Shown piece by piece: positions 8,329 to 17,211 of a stretch of DNA of 64,000 bases. Below the pieces are notes generated by a model. That model was not told the DNA's origin, did not search any database, and saw only the letters and a list, made by a program, of their open reading frames with translations. The position numbers and the translations under genes are program-made. Within the stretch, counting starts at the first letter, position 1, and each line of letters starts with the position of its first letter. The DNA comes from Neoroseomonas lacus (GTDB taxonomy: Bacteria > Pseudomonadota > Alphaproteobacteria > Acetobacterales > Acetobacteraceae): positions 100,441-164,440 of the forward strand of contig NZ_BMKW01000015.1 of the NCBI RefSeq assembly GCF_014644535.1, given 5' to 3'.

Positions 8329-8434
8329 CCCTGCAGATGCGTTTGCAGGGCTGATCAGGGTACGGACCCCAGCGTCCTTCTTCCCGGTCGGCTCATAGCC
8401 GGAACACCCGTTCCGCGCACGCAACTCGCGTGCG
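8329..8434 (+). promoter_or_regulatory. structured leader with three hairpins upstream of the ABC-F gene
   Basis: Three hairpins in 106 nt. The first is CCCTGCA (8329-8335) with TGCAGGG (8344-8350). The second is CGGCT-CAT-AGCCG (8389-8401). The third is CGCACGC-AACTC-GCGTGCG (8416-8434), ending 5 nt before the GACCGAGGAAG ribosome-site region. A five-codon frame ATG-CGT-TTG-CAG-GGC-TGA (MRLQG, 8337-8354) starts in the loop of the first hairpin. Several antibiotic-resistance ABC-F genes are controlled by leader-peptide attenuation; that such control applies here is inference. Confidence 0.4.
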
Positions 8435-8458
8435 GGCGGGACCGAGGAAGACAACACC

Positions 8459-9979
8459 ATGTCCTTGATCTCCATCCGATCGCTCGGCATCACGCTCGGC
8501 GTCCCGCTGTTTTCCAATCTCGACCTCACCGTGCATCCGGGCGACCGGATTGGCCTTGTCGCCGCCAATGGCCGCGGCAAATCGACGCTGCTGCGCTGCC
8601 TGGCCGGCCTCGTGGAGCCAACCGACGGCAGCCTTCGATATGCGCGCAATGCTCGGGTCACGCTGATGCTGCAGGACCCGGGCGCCGACCTCCTGGCGCT
8701 GCCGATCCGCGATGTCGTGCTGGAGGAATTACCGGTCGACACCCGCGCCTGGGAGGCTTGGCGCGCCGATGTCGCGCTGGAAGCGATGGATACTCCCGCC
8801 GAACTCTGGGACCGCCCGCTCGGCGAGCTCAGCGGCGGCTGGCAACGGATGGTCCTGCTTGCCCGCGCCTGGTTGACCGAACCTGACATCCTGCTGATGG
8901 ACGAGCCGACCAACCATCTCGACCTCCAGCGGATCGGGCAGTTGCAGCGCTGGATGGCCGCCCGGCCGAAGGACACGGCCATCATCATCGCCAGCCATGA
9001 CCGCGCCTTCCTCGATGCCGTCACCAACCGGACACTGTTCCTGCGCGGCGAGGCCTCGGTGGATTTCGCGCTGCCCTATTCGCCGGCCCGCGCCAGCCTC
9101 GACGAGGCGGACGCCGCGACGGCCCGTCGCCATGAGACCGATCTGCGCCAGGCCGACCAGCTGCGGCGCCAGGCCGCCAAGCTCCACAATATCGGCGTGA
9201 ATTCGGGGTCCGACTTGCTGACGGTGAAGACCCGGCAGCTGAAGGACCGCGCCGAGCGCATCGAAACCGCCGCACGCCCGGCGCATCGCGAGGCATCGGC
9301 CGGCAGGATCCGGTTGGCGGAAAGCGGCACCGACGCCAAGGTCCTGCTGGCCATGAACGAGTTGCGCGTGACGACGCCGGCCGGGCAGCGCCTGTTCGCC
9401 ACCGGCAAGTTGTGGGTGCATCCCGGCGACCGCGTGGTGCTGCTCGGCCGGAACGGCGCCGGCAAGTCATGCCTGCTCGACCTCGTCACGCGCGCGATGC
9501 GCGGCGAGGCCTGCGAGGGCCTGCGCTGCAACCCGTCGGTCATTCCCGGCATCTGCGACCAGACGCTGAGCCACCTGCGCCCGGAGGAGAAGCTGCACCG
9601 GGTGATCGCGGACCGCTTCGAGGTGGGCGAACAACGCATCCGGGCGCTGCTGGCCGGGGCCGGGTTTCCGGTCGAGCAGCAATCCCGCACCGTCGCCGTG
9701 CTGTCCGGTGGCCAGCGGGCGCGGCTTGCCATGCTGGTGCTGCGGCTGGAACAGCCGAATTTCTACCTCCTCGACGAGCCGACCAACCACTTGGACATCG
9801 ACGGGCAGGAGGCGCTGGAGTGGGAACTCAACCGCGGCGAGGCGGCCTGCCTATTGGTGTCCCACGACCGCCGCTTCGTCACGAATGTCGGCAACCGCTT
9901 CTGGCTGATCGAGCGCGGGCGTCTGGTCGAGGTCGATGCCCCCGATGCGTTCTTCGAGGCTGCGATGAACGAGCGGTAG
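8459..9979 (+). CDS. ABC-F family ATPase (ribosome-associated type)
   Basis: 506 residues with two ABC ATPase domains and no membrane segments, so soluble and not a transporter. First domain: Walker A ANGRGKST (36-43), signature LSGGW (124-128), DEPTNHLD (148-155). Second: GRNGAGKS (330-337), LSGGQ (415-419), DEPTNHLD (439-446). ABC-F proteins act on the ribosomal E-site, and some give drug resistance by target protection. The linker (about 205-300) is charged and helical, like the P-site tip domain. It lacks obvious Uup/EttA hallmarks, so the subgroup is open. The ribosome site GAGGAAG sits 9 nt before the ATG, and a hairpin-rich leader precedes it. Confidence 0.9.
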   Translation: MSLISIRSLGITLGVPLFSNLDLTVHPGDRIGLVAANGRGKSTLLRCLAGLVEPTDGSLRYARNARVTLMLQDPGADLLALPIRDVVLEELPVDTRAWEAWRADVALEAMDTPAELWDRPLGELSGGWQRMVLLARAWLTEPDILLMDEPTNHLDLQRIGQLQRWMAARPKDTAIIIASHDRAFLDAVTNRTLFLRGEASVDFALPYSPARASLDEADAATARRHETDLRQADQLRRQAAKLHNIGVNSGSDLLTVKTRQLKDRAERIETAARPAHREASAGRIRLAESGTDAKVLLAMNELRVTTPAGQRLFATGKLWVHPGDRVVLLGRNGAGKSCLLDLVTRAMRGEACEGLRCNPSVIPGICDQTLSHLRPEEKLHRVIADRFEVGEQRIRALLAGAGFPVEQQSRTVAVLSGGQRARLAMLVLRLEQPNFYLLDEPTNHLDIDGQEALEWELNRGEAACLLVSHDRRFVTNVGNRFWLIERGRLVEVDAPDAFFEAAMNER

Positions 9980-9980
9980 C

Positions 9981-10000
9981 GGCGGCGCTACCCTGCCGCC
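9981..10000. terminator. hairpin between convergent ABC-F and iclR-type genes
   Basis: GGCGGC-GCTACCCT-GCCGCC: a 6-bp perfect stem in the 26-bp gap between the two stop codons, able to end both transcripts. Confidence 0.4.
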
Positions 10001-10005
10001 AGTCC

Positions 10006-10824
10006 TTACATCGCGGCGCCGGCCCGGCGCAGCGATGGGTCGAACGGATTGATCCCGCGCCCGATCCCGGCCGCTTCGCGCTTCAGCATCTCGGCCATCA
10101 CCGCGCGGCGGTCGGGCGTCAGCCGGTCGGTGGTGGTGCCGATGCTGATCGCGGCGACGGCGCGGCCATCCTGGTCGAAGATCGGCGCGCCGAGGCCGGC
10201 CATGCCGGGGATCAGCCCCGCCGCCCCGCCGCAATAGCCATCCCGCCGCACCGCAGCGAGTTCGGCACGCAGCGTCGCCTCGTCCGGTCCGCCGATGTCG
10301 CTGATGCGCGGCAGGTTGTGGCGGATCACCTCATCCTGCTCGGCCGGGGGCAGGAAGGCGAGAATGGCGGTCGAACCCTGGCCGATGCCAAGCGGCACGC
10401 GCCCGCCGATATCCCCGGTGAAGGAACGGATCGGCAGCGAGCCCGCGCTGCGCTCGATGCAGATGGCGTCGTAGCCATTGTGCACCAGCAGGAACAGCGT
10501 CTCGCCCAGGGAGGCGGTCAGGCGCAGCAGCGTCGGCCGCGCCAGGTCGCGCAGGCCGAGCGTGTCGCCCGCCCGCGCCGCCAGCACGAACAGTCCAAGG
10601 CCGAGCGTGTAGCGCTTGGACCGCGCATCGAAGGCCACGGCGCCCTCGGCGGCCAGCGCCCGCAGCATGCGATGGACGGACGGGCGTGGCAGGCCGGCGC
10701 GGTTCGCGATCTCGGTGAGCCTGGCCCCGCCCGGACCGCTGTCGCCGAGCAGGCGGAGCAGGCCGAAGGCGCGGGCCAGCCCGCCGGTTGAGGTATCCTG
10801 CGACAATTCCGACACGCGACTCAT
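10006..10824 (-). CDS. IclR-family transcriptional regulator
   Basis: 272 residues. N-terminal winged helix (GGLARAFGLLRLLGD, then LTEIANRAGLPRPSVHRMLRALAAEG) and the C-terminal IclR effector domain (ETLFLLVHNGYDAICIERS, GQGSTAILAFLPP, GAPIFDQDGRAVAAISIG). The ATG at 10824 is preferred over an in-frame ATG at 10878. The 18 extra codons are AT-rich, add no domain, and would run through a perfect palindrome that looks like the operator; the longer start does have a better ribosome site. The gene is divergent from the hydantoinase operon, which it most likely controls in response to a substrate or intermediate. Confidence 0.9.
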   Translation of the reverse strand: MSRVSELSQDTSTGGLARAFGLLRLLGDSGPGGARLTEIANRAGLPRPSVHRMLRALAAEGAVAFDARSKRYTLGLGLFVLAARAGDTLGLRDLARPTLLRLTASLGETLFLLVHNGYDAICIERSAGSLPIRSFTGDIGGRVPLGIGQGSTAILAFLPPAEQDEVIRHNLPRISDIGGPDEATLRAELAAVRRDGYCGGAAGLIPGMAGLGAPIFDQDGRAVAAISIGTTTDRLTPDRRAVMAEMLKREAAGIGRGINPFDPSLRRAGAAM

Positions 10825-10847
10825 TTCCTTGACTCTATCGATAAAAA

Positions 10848-10873
10848 TTCCGTTGAGAGAAAATATAACGGAA
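10848..10873. promoter_or_regulatory. candidate IclR operator
   Basis: Perfect inverted repeat TTCCGTT (10848-10854) and AACGGAA (10867-10873) with a 12-bp spacer, in an AT-rich patch between the divergent iclR-type gene and hyuA-type gene. The position is right for autoregulation and operon control. A possible promoter for the operon, TTGCCG (10901-10906) and GATAGT (10925-10930) with an 18-bp spacer, lies just downstream. Confidence 0.55.
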
Positions 10874-10974
10874 AACATCTCGTCCTGAGGAAATAAATGC
10901 TTGCCGGCAGGGGAATTGCAACAGGATAGTCATACCGCGCAAGGCGCGATCATCCGCGATAGGGAAGCAGCTTC

Positions 10975-13044
10975 ATGGCCCGTTGGCGTGTTGGCGTGGA
11001 TTCGGGCGGTACCTTCACCGATGTCTGCCTCTTCGATGAGGAGGACGGGCGGGTCGAGGTGTGGAAGGTCTCTTCCACCCCCGATGACCCATCCCGCGGC
11101 ATCGCCCAGGGGGTCGAGGAAGGCATGCGTCGCGTCGCCCCCGAGGCCGCGCAGCCGGGCGCGCCGGTGACGTATTTCGGCCATGGCACCACGGTTGCGA
11201 CCAATGCGCTGATCCAGCATCGCGGCGTGAAGACGGGCTTGGTGACGACCGACGGCTTCCGCGACCTGCTCGAGATCGGCCGGCAGAAGCGCCCCGACCT
11301 CTACGACATGCAGGCGGACAAGCCGCCGACGCTGGTGTCGCGTGACCTGCGCCAGGAAGTGCCGGAACGCGTGTGCCACGATGGCCGCATCGACCTACCG
11401 CTGGATGAGGCGCGCATGCGCGTCGCCGCGAAGGCGTTGAAGGAAGCGGGGGTGAAGGCGATTGCTGTCTCCTTCCTCTACGGCTTCATCCGGCCGGAGC
11501 ATGAACAGCGCGCCGTTGCCATCCTGCGCGAGGAAATGCCCGACGTCTTCATTAGCGCCGGCCACGAGATCGCCCCGGAATTCCGCGAATTCGAACGGCT
11601 CTCGACCGTGGTGCTGAACGCCTACCTCGGGCCGGTCATGCGCAATTACATCGAGCGCCTGACGCCGCGACTGCGCGACCTCGGCATGACAGCGACGCCG
11701 CATCTGACGCAATCCAATGGCGGCGTCATCGGCTTCGGCACGGCGGCCGAGATGCCGGTGCGCGCGGTGTTGTCCGGCCCGTCCACCGGCGTCGTCGGCG
11801 CCCAGGCGATCGGCCGCGTCGCGGGCTTCGAGGATCTGATCACCTTCGACATGGGCGGCACCTCCACCGATGTCGCGCTGCTCAATGGCGGACATTGCAA
11901 GCTGACCTCGGAGGCCATGGTGCATGGCTATCCGATCAAGGCGCCGATGCTCGACATCCACACGGTCGGCGCCGGCGGCGGGTCGATCGCCTATATCGAT
12001 GGCGGCGGGCTGCTGAAGGTCGGGCCGCGCAGCTGCGGCGCCGATCCGGGGCCGGTCTGCTACGACCGCGGCAACACGGAACCGGCGACGACCGACGCCA
12101 ATGTCGTGCTGCAGACGCTGAACCCCGAATACCTGCTCGCCGGCCGCATGAAGGTGGACCAGGCGCTGGCCAAGGCGTCCATCGCCAGGCTGGCGGAAAG
12201 GCTCGGCCTCGGCGTGATGGAGACGGCGCAGGGCATCATCTCCGTCGTCACCGCCAACATGGCGCGCGCGATCCGGGTGATCTCGGTGCAGCGCGGCTAT
12301 GACCCGCGCGACTACACGATGATGGCCTTCGGCGGCGCCGGGCCGCTGCATGCGGCGCGGCTGGCGCGCGAACTCGACATGAAGCGCGTGCTGGTGCCGC
12401 CTTATCCTGGCATCCTCTGCGCCATGGGGCTGCTGCTGACCGACCTGCGCGCCGATTTCGCCGCGACGAAACTGCTGCCGGCGACGGCGGAGTCAGTTGG
12501 TGATGTCGCCGCCGCCTTCGATGGGTTGGTGACGCGTGCCGAGGAATGGTTCCGCCATGAGGAGATCGCCGCCGGCGACCGCCACATGACCCGCACGGCC
12601 GATATGCGCTATGCAGGGCAGAACTACGAACTCGCCGTGCCGCTGCCCGATGGGCCGGTGACGGCGGCGACCATCGCGACTCTCGCCGAAGGTTTCGCCG
12701 AGGCCCACAAGCAGCGCTACGGCTTCATCGCCGAGGGCGAACCGGTGCAGCTGGTCACGCTGCGCCTGGAAGCCACGGGCAGCGTGAAGAAGGCGGAACT
12801 GAAATCGTATCCCGATGCCGGTCCGGATGCCTCCGGCGCTATCATCGGCGAACGCGATGTCTGGTTCCCCGAGGCCGGCGCCTTCGTCCACACGCCGATC
12901 TACAGCCGCGAGAAGCTCGCACCCGGCAACCTCTTCACCGGCCCGGCGATCGTCGAGCAGATGGACACCACCACCGTCGTGCTGCCCGGCATGCACGCCC
13001 GCGTGGATGCTTACCTGAACCTGATCCTGGAGGTGACGGCATGA
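10975..13044 (+). CDS. hydantoinase/oxoprolinase family protein, A subunit
   Basis: 689 residues. ATP-dependent ring-opening subunit of the N-methylhydantoinase/5-oxoprolinase/acetone carboxylase superfamily, which acts with the B subunit. An actin-like ATPase fold is indicated by GVDSGGTFTDV (residues 7-17), HGTTVATNALIQHRG, FDMGGTSTDVALL and VGAGGGSIAYID, followed by GADPGPVCYDRG and TTDANVVL. The C-terminal part GMHARVDAYLNLIL is typical. First gene of an operon running to 23478. It overlaps the next gene by 4 bp, so translation is coupled. The exact cyclic amide cannot be told from sequence. Confidence 0.93.
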   Translation: MARWRVGVDSGGTFTDVCLFDEEDGRVEVWKVSSTPDDPSRGIAQGVEEGMRRVAPEAAQPGAPVTYFGHGTTVATNALIQHRGVKTGLVTTDGFRDLLEIGRQKRPDLYDMQADKPPTLVSRDLRQEVPERVCHDGRIDLPLDEARMRVAAKALKEAGVKAIAVSFLYGFIRPEHEQRAVAILREEMPDVFISAGHEIAPEFREFERLSTVVLNAYLGPVMRNYIERLTPRLRDLGMTATPHLTQSNGGVIGFGTAAEMPVRAVLSGPSTGVVGAQAIGRVAGFEDLITFDMGGTSTDVALLNGGHCKLTSEAMVHGYPIKAPMLDIHTVGAGGGSIAYIDGGGLLKVGPRSCGADPGPVCYDRGNTEPATTDANVVLQTLNPEYLLAGRMKVDQALAKASIARLAERLGLGVMETAQGIISVVTANMARAIRVISVQRGYDPRDYTMMAFGGAGPLHAARLARELDMKRVLVPPYPGILCAMGLLLTDLRADFAATKLLPATAESVGDVAAAFDGLVTRAEEWFRHEEIAAGDRHMTRTADMRYAGQNYELAVPLPDGPVTAATIATLAEGFAEAHKQRYGFIAEGEPVQLVTLRLEATGSVKKAELKSYPDAGPDASGAIIGERDVWFPEAGAFVHTPIYSREKLAPGNLFTGPAIVEQMDTTTVVLPGMHARVDAYLNLILEVTA

Positions 13045-14690
13045 ACGACGCGCCCGCGACCCACGCGCCCGTGCTGGACCCGATCACCGTCGAGGTGATC
13101 GGCGCCGCGCTCTCCTCCATCGTCGAGGAGACCGGGGAGGCGCTGATCCGCGCCTCCTACTCCACCAACATCAAGGAACGGCGGGACTGCTCGACGGCGC
13201 TGTTCGACACCGCCGGCAACACGCTCTGCCAGGCCGAGCACATTCCGATCCACCTCGGCAGCTTCATCGGCATCGTGCCGCACATCATGAAGAAGCACCG
13301 GGTTGAGGAGATGCAGCCTGGCGACGTGTTTGTCGGCAATGACGCCTATGAAGGCGGCGGCACGCACCTGCCCGACATCGTGCTGGCCGAGCCGATCTTC
13401 GTCGATGGCGCGATCGTCGCCTGGACGGTGAACCTCGCCCACCATTCCGACTTCGCCGATCGGGGGCACGCCCATATCTATCAGGAAGGCCTGCGTATTC
13501 CGCCGGTGCGGCTGTATCGCGCCGGGGAACTGCAGAAGGATGTGCTCGACCTCATCCTGCTGAACTGCCAGGTGCCGCGCGAACGCCTCTCGGACCTGCG
13601 TGCGCAGATGGCGGCGAACCGCGTCGGCGTGCAGCGCTTCCAGGCGCTGTGCACGAAGTACGGCACAGCGGTGGTGCTGGCCGCGGGTGCCGCGTTGCTC
13701 GACTATGCCGAGCGCAAGATGCGCGCCGGCATCGCCGCCATGCCCGACGGAACCTGGACCTTCGAGGATGTCTTCGAAAGCACCGAGGTCACCGAGCATC
13801 TGCCGCTGAAGGTCCGCGTCACCATCCAGGGCGATGCGATGGCGCTGCATTTCGACAGCCCGAAGCAGTTGCGCGCCGGGCTGAACATGACCTGGACCGC
13901 GCTCGCCGCGACCGCCTACTACGTCGTGAAATCGGTGGTCGATCCGACCATCCTGCCCAATGCCGGCCTCGCGCGGCCGCTGACGGTCACCGCGCCCAAT
14001 GGAACCGTGCTGAACTGCGCGCATCCGGCCGCGGTGAATGGCCGCGTGCAAACCTGCCAGCGCGTGTCGGACCTCATCATCGGTGCGCTGGCGCAGGCGG
14101 TGCCGGAACGCGTAACGGCCTGTTCCAACTCCGTCTGTACCGTGGCGACCTTCATCGGGCAGCGGCCGGATGATGGCGCGATCTGGGTGTATCTGGAGAC
14201 GATGGGCGGTGGTGCCGGCGCGCGCGCGACGAAGGACGGGCTCGACGGCGTGCATGTGCATGTCACCAACACTTCCAACCTGCCTGTCGAGGCGCTGGAG
14301 ATTGAGTACCCGCTGACGCTGCTGCGCTATGAACTGGTGGATGATTCGGGTGGCGTCGGTCAGTTCCGCGGCGGGATGGGGCTGCGCCGCGTTTATCGTG
14401 CCGACCAGGATTGCCGCGTACGCGTCGATGTATCGCGACTGACCTCGAGCTCCTGGGGGCTGCTCGGTGGTGGTGCCGGCGGGCATGGCGCCATCGAATG
14501 CGGCCCCGGCGTGGTGTTCGACAAGGACAATGCGGTGCTGAAGGCGGGCCAGTGGTTCGCCGTGGTCAGCCCCGGCGCCGGCGGCTACGGCCCGCCGAAC
14601 AAGCGCGACAGCGCCGCCGTGGCGCGCGACCTGGCCGAAGGCGCGATCGGGCAGAAGACGGCACGCGATATCTACCGCTACGCTGGGTGA
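13041..14690 (+). CDS. hydantoinase B/oxoprolinase family protein, B subunit
   Basis: 549 residues. Partner of the A subunit. Opens with DPITVEVIGAALSSIVEETGEALIRASYSTNIKE-type sequence, with the conserved DCSTALFD and a metal-binding-like NDAYEGGGTHLPDI. VAWTVNLAHHSDF and the C-terminal GGGAGGHG follow. Usual length for the family. The ATGA overlap with the A subunit gene indicates stoichiometric expression. Cytoplasmic, no signal peptide. Confidence 0.93.
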   Translation: MNDAPATHAPVLDPITVEVIGAALSSIVEETGEALIRASYSTNIKERRDCSTALFDTAGNTLCQAEHIPIHLGSFIGIVPHIMKKHRVEEMQPGDVFVGNDAYEGGGTHLPDIVLAEPIFVDGAIVAWTVNLAHHSDFADRGHAHIYQEGLRIPPVRLYRAGELQKDVLDLILLNCQVPRERLSDLRAQMAANRVGVQRFQALCTKYGTAVVLAAGAALLDYAERKMRAGIAAMPDGTWTFEDVFESTEVTEHLPLKVRVTIQGDAMALHFDSPKQLRAGLNMTWTALAATAYYVVKSVVDPTILPNAGLARPLTVTAPNGTVLNCAHPAAVNGRVQTCQRVSDLIIGALAQAVPERVTACSNSVCTVATFIGQRPDDGAIWVYLETMGGGAGARATKDGLDGVHVHVTNTSNLPVEALEIEYPLTLLRYELVDDSGGVGQFRGGMGLRRVYRADQDCRVRVDVSRLTSSSWGLLGGGAGGHGAIECGPGVVFDKDNAVLKAGQWFAVVSPGAGGYGPPNKRDSAAVARDLAEGAIGQKTARDIYRYAG

Positions 14691-14732
14691 ACCAAGGCTT
14701 CGTCTGGGCAACAAGAAACAGGAGTGCTGAGC

Positions 14733-16253
14733 ATGGGTCCGACCGTTTCCCGCCGCGCCGTCATGGCCGGCGCCGCAAGTCTGCCGTTCCTGCGTGCCCC
14801 CGGCGCCCGCGCCGGCACGCCTGGCGAGCTGACCTTCGGCTTGTCATCCTTCCCGCCCAGCATCCAGCCCTGGCAGAACACCGGCACCGCTGCCGCGACG
14901 ATCAAGCTGATGATCTATCGCGGCCTGACCTCTTACGCGCCGGATGGGTCGCTGCGCGGGGAACTCGCCGAATCCTGGCAACCGATCGGCACCCAAGGCT
15001 GGGAATTCAAGCTGCGCGACGCGCGCTTCCAGAACGGCGAGAAGGTGACTTCAGCCGATGTGAAGTGGACCATCGAACAGATCGCCGCGGAACGCTCCAC
15101 CGCCTATTTCCGTTCTGAGATGCAGGGCGTCGAGCGGGTGGAGACGCCGGATGACCGCACCGTGCGCATCATCCTGAAAAGCCCGGTGGCGACGCTGCCG
15201 ATCATGATGGCGTCCTACCACCTGCCGATCATCTCGCGGAACTCGCCGCGCGGGACTTCCGTCGGCGCCGGACCATTCATGATCAAGGCGCAGGAACGCG
15301 GCGTCTCGCTGGAACTGGAGCCCTTCACCGGCTTCCACCGCGCCGGCCTGCCCAAGCTGAAGCGCATCCGCGCCATCGCCTATGCCGACGAGAATCTGCG
15401 CGTCGCAGCGCTTCGTTCGGGCGACGTGGACCTCATCGAATACGTGCCCTGGCAGTCGATGGACGCGATCGCGGCCGATCCGGCGCTGAGCCTGGACACC
15501 GTCGATGGCGCCTTCATGTTCCTGGTGTTCAACGGCTCGCGCCCGCCCTTCAACGACCCGCGCGTGCGCAAGGCCGTCGCCCACGCCATCAAGCGTGACG
15601 AGCTGGTGCGCGCCGCCTTCTTCGGTCGCGGTTCGCCGCTCCAGCAGCTGCCCGTCGCCGAATCGAGCCCCTTCTACAATGCCGAATTCAAGGATGGCTG
15701 GAAGTACGACCCAGACCTGTCGAAGCGCCTTCTGGCGGAGGCCGGGCATGCCGGCGGCATATCCTGCTCGCTGCTGTCCACTGCGCAATACGGCATGCAC
15801 AAGGACACGGCGGAGGTGGTGCAGCAGCACCTCGCGGCCGTGGGCATCCGCGCCGAGTTGAACATGCCCGATTGGGCGACGCGCGTGGCCATCGGCAATC
15901 GCGGCCAGTACGACGTTGCCGTGATGGGTACCGCCGCCGACAGCAACGACCCCGACGGCATCGCCAACTTCATCGACGGGTCGCTCTCGCCCTCCTATGT
16001 CCGCAGCTTCAACCTGAAGATCGACCGGATCACCGAGTTGCTCGCCGCCGGGCGTGCCGAGTTCGACCAGGCGAAGCGCCGGGACATCTATCGCGAGGTC
16101 GAGCGCATCGCCATCGAGCAGGCGCCGATGGTCGGGCTGACTTGGCGCAGCCAGGGCTACGCCATGCGCAAGCAGGTGACGGGCTTCAAGAATTTGCCGG
16201 GGGCACTGACCTTCTATTCGGGCCTGACCTTCGAAACCACCGACGTGGCCTGA
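14733..16253 (+). CDS. peptide/opine-type ABC transporter substrate-binding protein (SBP_bac_5)
   Basis: 506 residues. Periplasmic receptor of a Dpp/Opp-type importer. The ATG at 14733 follows AGGAG by 8 nt; a GTG nine bases earlier is less likely. Twin-arginine signal SRRAVMAGAASLPFL with cleavage near ARA/GTP. Core motifs: LAESWQPIGTQGWEFKLRDA, FQNGEKVTSADVKWTIEQ, GAGPFMIKAQERG, NDPRVRKAVAHAIKRDELV. It sits between the hydantoinase genes and its permease genes. The ligand is probably the substrate of the operon's enzymes rather than a general peptide. Confidence 0.93.
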   Translation: MGPTVSRRAVMAGAASLPFLRAPGARAGTPGELTFGLSSFPPSIQPWQNTGTAAATIKLMIYRGLTSYAPDGSLRGELAESWQPIGTQGWEFKLRDARFQNGEKVTSADVKWTIEQIAAERSTAYFRSEMQGVERVETPDDRTVRIILKSPVATLPIMMASYHLPIISRNSPRGTSVGAGPFMIKAQERGVSLELEPFTGFHRAGLPKLKRIRAIAYADENLRVAALRSGDVDLIEYVPWQSMDAIAADPALSLDTVDGAFMFLVFNGSRPPFNDPRVRKAVAHAIKRDELVRAAFFGRGSPLQQLPVAESSPFYNAEFKDGWKYDPDLSKRLLAEAGHAGGISCSLLSTAQYGMHKDTAEVVQQHLAAVGIRAELNMPDWATRVAIGNRGQYDVAVMGTAADSNDPDGIANFIDGSLSPSYVRSFNLKIDRITELLAAGRAEFDQAKRRDIYREVERIAIEQAPMVGLTWRSQGYAMRKQVTGFKNLPGALTFYSGLTFETTDVA

Positions 16254-16257
16254 CGCC

Positions 16258-17211
16258 TTGCTGGCCTTCGCGGCACGTCGCCTGATCGTCTCGGTCGGCC
16301 TGGTCTGGGCCGTGGCCTCGCTGGTCTTCCTGGTGATCCACCTGATCCCGGGCGACCCGGCGGAGCTGCTGCTCTCCCAGGGCGGCATCGCGCCGGACCC
16401 GGCGGCGGTGGAGGAATTGCGCGATCGGCTCGGGCTCAACCTGCCGCTGTGGACGCAGTACCTCGACTACATGGGCGGCCTGTTGCGTGGGGACTTCGGC
16501 CTGGCGCTGCAGGATGAACACCCGATCGTCGATGAGATCGCGCTGCGCCTGCCGCGCACGCTGGAACTGGTCGGCGCGGCGGGGCTGATTGCGCTGGTCT
16601 TCGGCGTGCCACTCGGCGTCGCGGCGGCGTTGCGCGCGGGTGGCATGCTCGACCGCCTGCTGACTGCCGGTGCGGGCCTTGCGCTGTCCGTGCCGGTCTT
16701 CGTCCTCGGCACACTGACGGTGCTGGTGCTGGCCCAGCATCTGCGCCTCGTGCCGGCAGGCGGCTACGTGCCCTTCGCGCGCGACCCGGGTCGACACATC
16801 CTGCTGCTGCTGATGCCGGCCGGCACCATCGCCGTCGGCCTTGGCGCCGTGGTGTTCCGCGTCATGCGCGCCTCAGTGCTCGAGGTGCTGGAACGCGACC
16901 ATGTGCGTGCCGCCCAGGCGCGCGGCGTATCACCCGCCGGGATCATACGGCGCCATGTGCTGCGCAATGCGCTGACGCCGGTGGTCACCGTGGTGGCACT
17001 GCATCTGGGCTCGCTGCTCGGCGGCACGGTGCTGGTGGAATTCGTGTTCAACTGGCCCGGCCTGTCCGGCTACCTCGTGCGCTCGGTGGAATCACGCGAC
17101 TATCCGGAAGTGATGGGCATCGTCCTCGTCATCTCCGCGCTGTTCGTGCTGCTGAACTTTCTCGTCGATCTGCTCTATGCAGTGATCGACCCACGCGTCA
17201 GGCACGGCTGA
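16258..17211 (+). CDS. DppB-type ABC transporter permease
   Basis: 317 residues, six membrane helices. The start is a TTG at 16258, 4 nt after the previous stop; no ATG lies near the first helix. N-terminal FAARRLIVSVGLVWAVASLVFLVIHLIPGDPAE is the standard DppB opening, and the EAA loop is in RAAQARGVSPAGIIRRHVLRNALTPV. It ends in VDLLYAVIDPRVRHG. It pairs with the DppC half of the following fusion protein. Confidence 0.93.
   Translation: MLAFAARRLIVSVGLVWAVASLVFLVIHLIPGDPAELLLSQGGIAPDPAAVEELRDRLGLNLPLWTQYLDYMGGLLRGDFGLALQDEHPIVDEIALRLPRTLELVGAAGLIALVFGVPLGVAAALRAGGMLDRLLTAGAGLALSVPVFVLGTLTVLVLAQHLRLVPAGGYVPFARDPGRHILLLLMPAGTIAVGLGAVVFRVMRASVLEVLERDHVRAAQARGVSPAGIIRRHVLRNALTPVVTVVALHLGSLLGGTVLVEFVFNWPGLSGYLVRSVESRDYPEVMGIVLVISALFVLLNFLVDLLYAVIDPRVRHG

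Noticed and set aside
10825..10878. Longer N-terminus for the IclR-type regulator starting at 10878
   Set aside because: It adds AT-rich, non-conserved codons spanning a perfect palindrome that suits an operator. Not excluded, because its ribosome site is better.
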